Below, piece by piece: positions 62,851-64,000 of a DNA stretch of 64,000 nucleotides; the stretch's first letter is position 1, and every line of letters begins with the position of its first letter. The position numbers were made by a program, and so were the translations under genes. Origin of the DNA: Thomasclavelia ramosa DSM 1402 (GTDB taxonomy: Bacteria; Bacillota_I; Bacilli_A; Erysipelotrichales; Coprobacillaceae); assembly GCF_014131695.1 (NCBI RefSeq), contig NZ_CP036346.1, forward strand, positions 2,542,001 through 2,606,000, read 5' to 3'. Under the pieces are notes generated by a model. It was not told where the DNA came from. It worked only from the letters and a program-made list of their open reading frames with translations, and searched no databases.

Positions 62851-63705
62851 TTACATCTTATGTATATAATGCACAGATATACATTTCATCCCGCCATGAC
62901 AAGTCAATACAGCTGGTAACTTGTTTACGATAACCTCAATATTATCAAAAATATCTTGTAATAATCGTTTTGCTTTCAGCGCTGATTCTTCATTATCAGC
63001 ATGAGAGATGTATAATGTATAATCCTTAGCATTAACACCAGCATTTTTAAATTTGTCAATTACAGTTTTAACAATTTTTGATTCTGTCCTACTCATCGCA
63101 TATTTATCGACACAACTACCATCTTCCTTCAAATAAAGTAAAGCTTTTACTTTCAAGATTGATGCCATTTTAGCAGCTACCGGCGATAACCGTCCCGAGC
63201 GCGCCAATTGCTTAAAATCAAATGGGGCTAAAAAAGAAAAACTATTTTTAGTTTTCATTTCTAACATTTCAAAAATTTCATTTACATCATGATCATTATC
63301 AGCCATCTGTTTAGCCGCTAATGCCATATCCATGACAGGTGCACCAACTTGGCGGCTATCATAAATATACATATTATTCATTTCTAACTGATTTTTCACA
63401 AGATTAAATCCACTCCAAGTTCCACTTAAATCACTACTGCAGGTGATAATGATAATAGCTTCATAATTTTTAGCTTTCCAATTCGCCATTAATTCATGTA
63501 AATATCCAGTATTTGGCTGTGATGTCGTAGGGATACATCCAGCTTCCAGTTTTTTATATAATTCTTCCGTTGAAATATCAATTTGGTCTTTGTACTCGAT
63601 CCCGTCAATCAGTACACTTAGTGAGACTAACTCAATTCCAGATTCTTTCGCTTGAACCCCGTTCATCGCACTTGTTGTATCGGTAACAATTAAATAATTT
63701 TTCAT
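62851..63705 (-). CDS. DegV-family fatty-acid-binding protein
   Basis: 284 residues. The fatty-acid pocket signatures are ITDTTSAM-like opening (VTDTTSAM), TSQPNTGY near residue 61, ITCSSDLSGTWSGF, and DSRQVGAP. DegV/FakB proteins hold fatty acids for phosphorylation by FakA; no kinase gene is seen here. Co-transcribed with the dipeptidase. Confidence 0.93.
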   Translation of the reverse strand: MKNYLIVTDTTSAMNGVQAKESGIELVSLSVLIDGIEYKDQIDISTEELYKKLEAGCIPTTSQPNTGYLHELMANWKAKNYEAIIIITCSSDLSGTWSGFNLVKNQLEMNNMYIYDSRQVGAPVMDMALAAKQMADNDHDVNEIFEMLEMKTKNSFSFLAPFDFKQLARSGRLSPVAAKMASILKVKALLYLKEDGSCVDKYAMSRTESKIVKTVIDKFKNAGVNAKDYTLYISHADNEESALKAKRLLQDIFDNIEVIVNKLPAVLTCHGGMKCISVHYIHKM

Positions 63706-63719
63706 TATTCTTTATCCTT

Positions 63720-63980
63720 TCATAATTCCAATTCTTTATCTTGGTAATCTTTAGTGAGATGTTGATAGTCTTTTAGCCAAGTAACTCCTTCTAAATATTC
63801 CTCTTCACTCAAGAGTTCATCTAAAATGTTAAAGTGAACTAGCATACAAACATCATAAATGCTTTGCCATAAAGCATCAAATTCATTATCACTAGCCTTC
63901 AAATCACTTTGTTCACTCTCTATGTATGCGACTAACTCATGAGCCAGCTTGGTTGCTTTTTCTTTTTCAGTTGCAGCCAT
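63720..63980 (-). CDS. Small acidic helical protein, unknown function
   Basis: 86 residues, very rich in Glu, Asp, Leu and Lys, with no signal or membrane helix and almost certainly all alpha (KEKATKLAHELVAYIESEQ ... ILDELLSEEEYLEG). Fifteen bases upstream of degV on the same strand, with AGGAGG before its ATG. I do not recognise the family. It is likely the first gene of the DegV-dipeptidase operon unless more genes lie beyond the window. Confidence 0.65.
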   Translation of the reverse strand: MAATEKEKATKLAHELVAYIESEQSDLKASDNEFDALWQSIYDVCMLVHFNILDELLSEEEYLEGVTWLKDYQHLTKDYQDKELEL

Positions 63981-64000
63981 TATATATCCTCCTTGACTTT

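Overview
The window is AT-rich, tightly packed chromosomal DNA of a low-GC Gram-positive bacterium. It carries AGGAGG ribosome binding sites, hairpin-plus-U-tract terminators, lipobox proteins, a sortase-type tail, a V/A-type ATPase operon, class I fumarase, PTS with family 4 glycosidase, and a GerS-like gene next to alanine racemase as in spore formers. Together these best fit an intestinal Erysipelotrichia/Coprobacillaceae-type anaerobe (Clostridium ramosum-like). The species call is inference; no rRNA is present. I see no IS element, prophage, integrase or CRISPR array.

Layout. 1-505: 5' part of a response regulator. 564-4214: a three-gene ABC exporter enclosed by two near-identical tRNA-Gly/terminator copies, then an array Val-Thr-Tyr-Gln-Lys-Leu-Gly on the minus strand. 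4753-8423: an EF-G-like GTPase, galE and a membrane-anchored thioredoxin-fold protein. 8499-12745: alr with a GerS/LolA-like gene, a DUF378 protein, and a lipoprotein-deoD-HAD operon. 12833-15235: a GntR-controlled ABC transporter with a second thioredoxin-like lipoprotein. 15289-22835: a 2230-residue secreted GH3+GH30 glycosidase divergent from a GntR/UTRA regulator, with a cre-like site on the glycosidase promoter. 22923-24657: an unknown protein, NfeD and an SPFH protein. 24761-30680: a decayed gene remnant, two RpiR regulators and a PTS/6-phospho-alpha-glucosidase operon. 30810-34870: asnB, an unknown protein, aroD and a ROK kinase. 34956-40159: a large FG-GAP/VCBS propeller protein with an ABC-2 transporter behind a dual operator. 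40341-40769: a stand-alone BrxF-like P-loop protein. 40787-50642: a ten-gene V/A-ATPase operon with two consecutive subunit I genes. 50874-64000: DUF2798 protein with an attenuator-like leader, Xaa-Pro aminopeptidase, nrdDG, a B12-type radical SAM enzyme, D,D-carboxypeptidase, fumarase, another RpiR regulator, a probable small RNA, dipeptidase and DegV.

How it fits together. The glycosidase, the maltose-type PTS with GH4 enzyme, ROK kinase, galE and several sugar-responsive regulators (UTRA, three RpiR) point to regulated use of plant or host glycans. Anaerobic life is indicated by nrdDG, a [4Fe-4S] fumarase and an oxygen-sensitive type of radical SAM enzyme.

The most notable non-coding signal is at 61687-61861: a run of hairpins with unrelated stems, four of which present the same UUCCC loop and the last of which is a terminator. 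This looks like an anti-Shine-Dalgarno small RNA.
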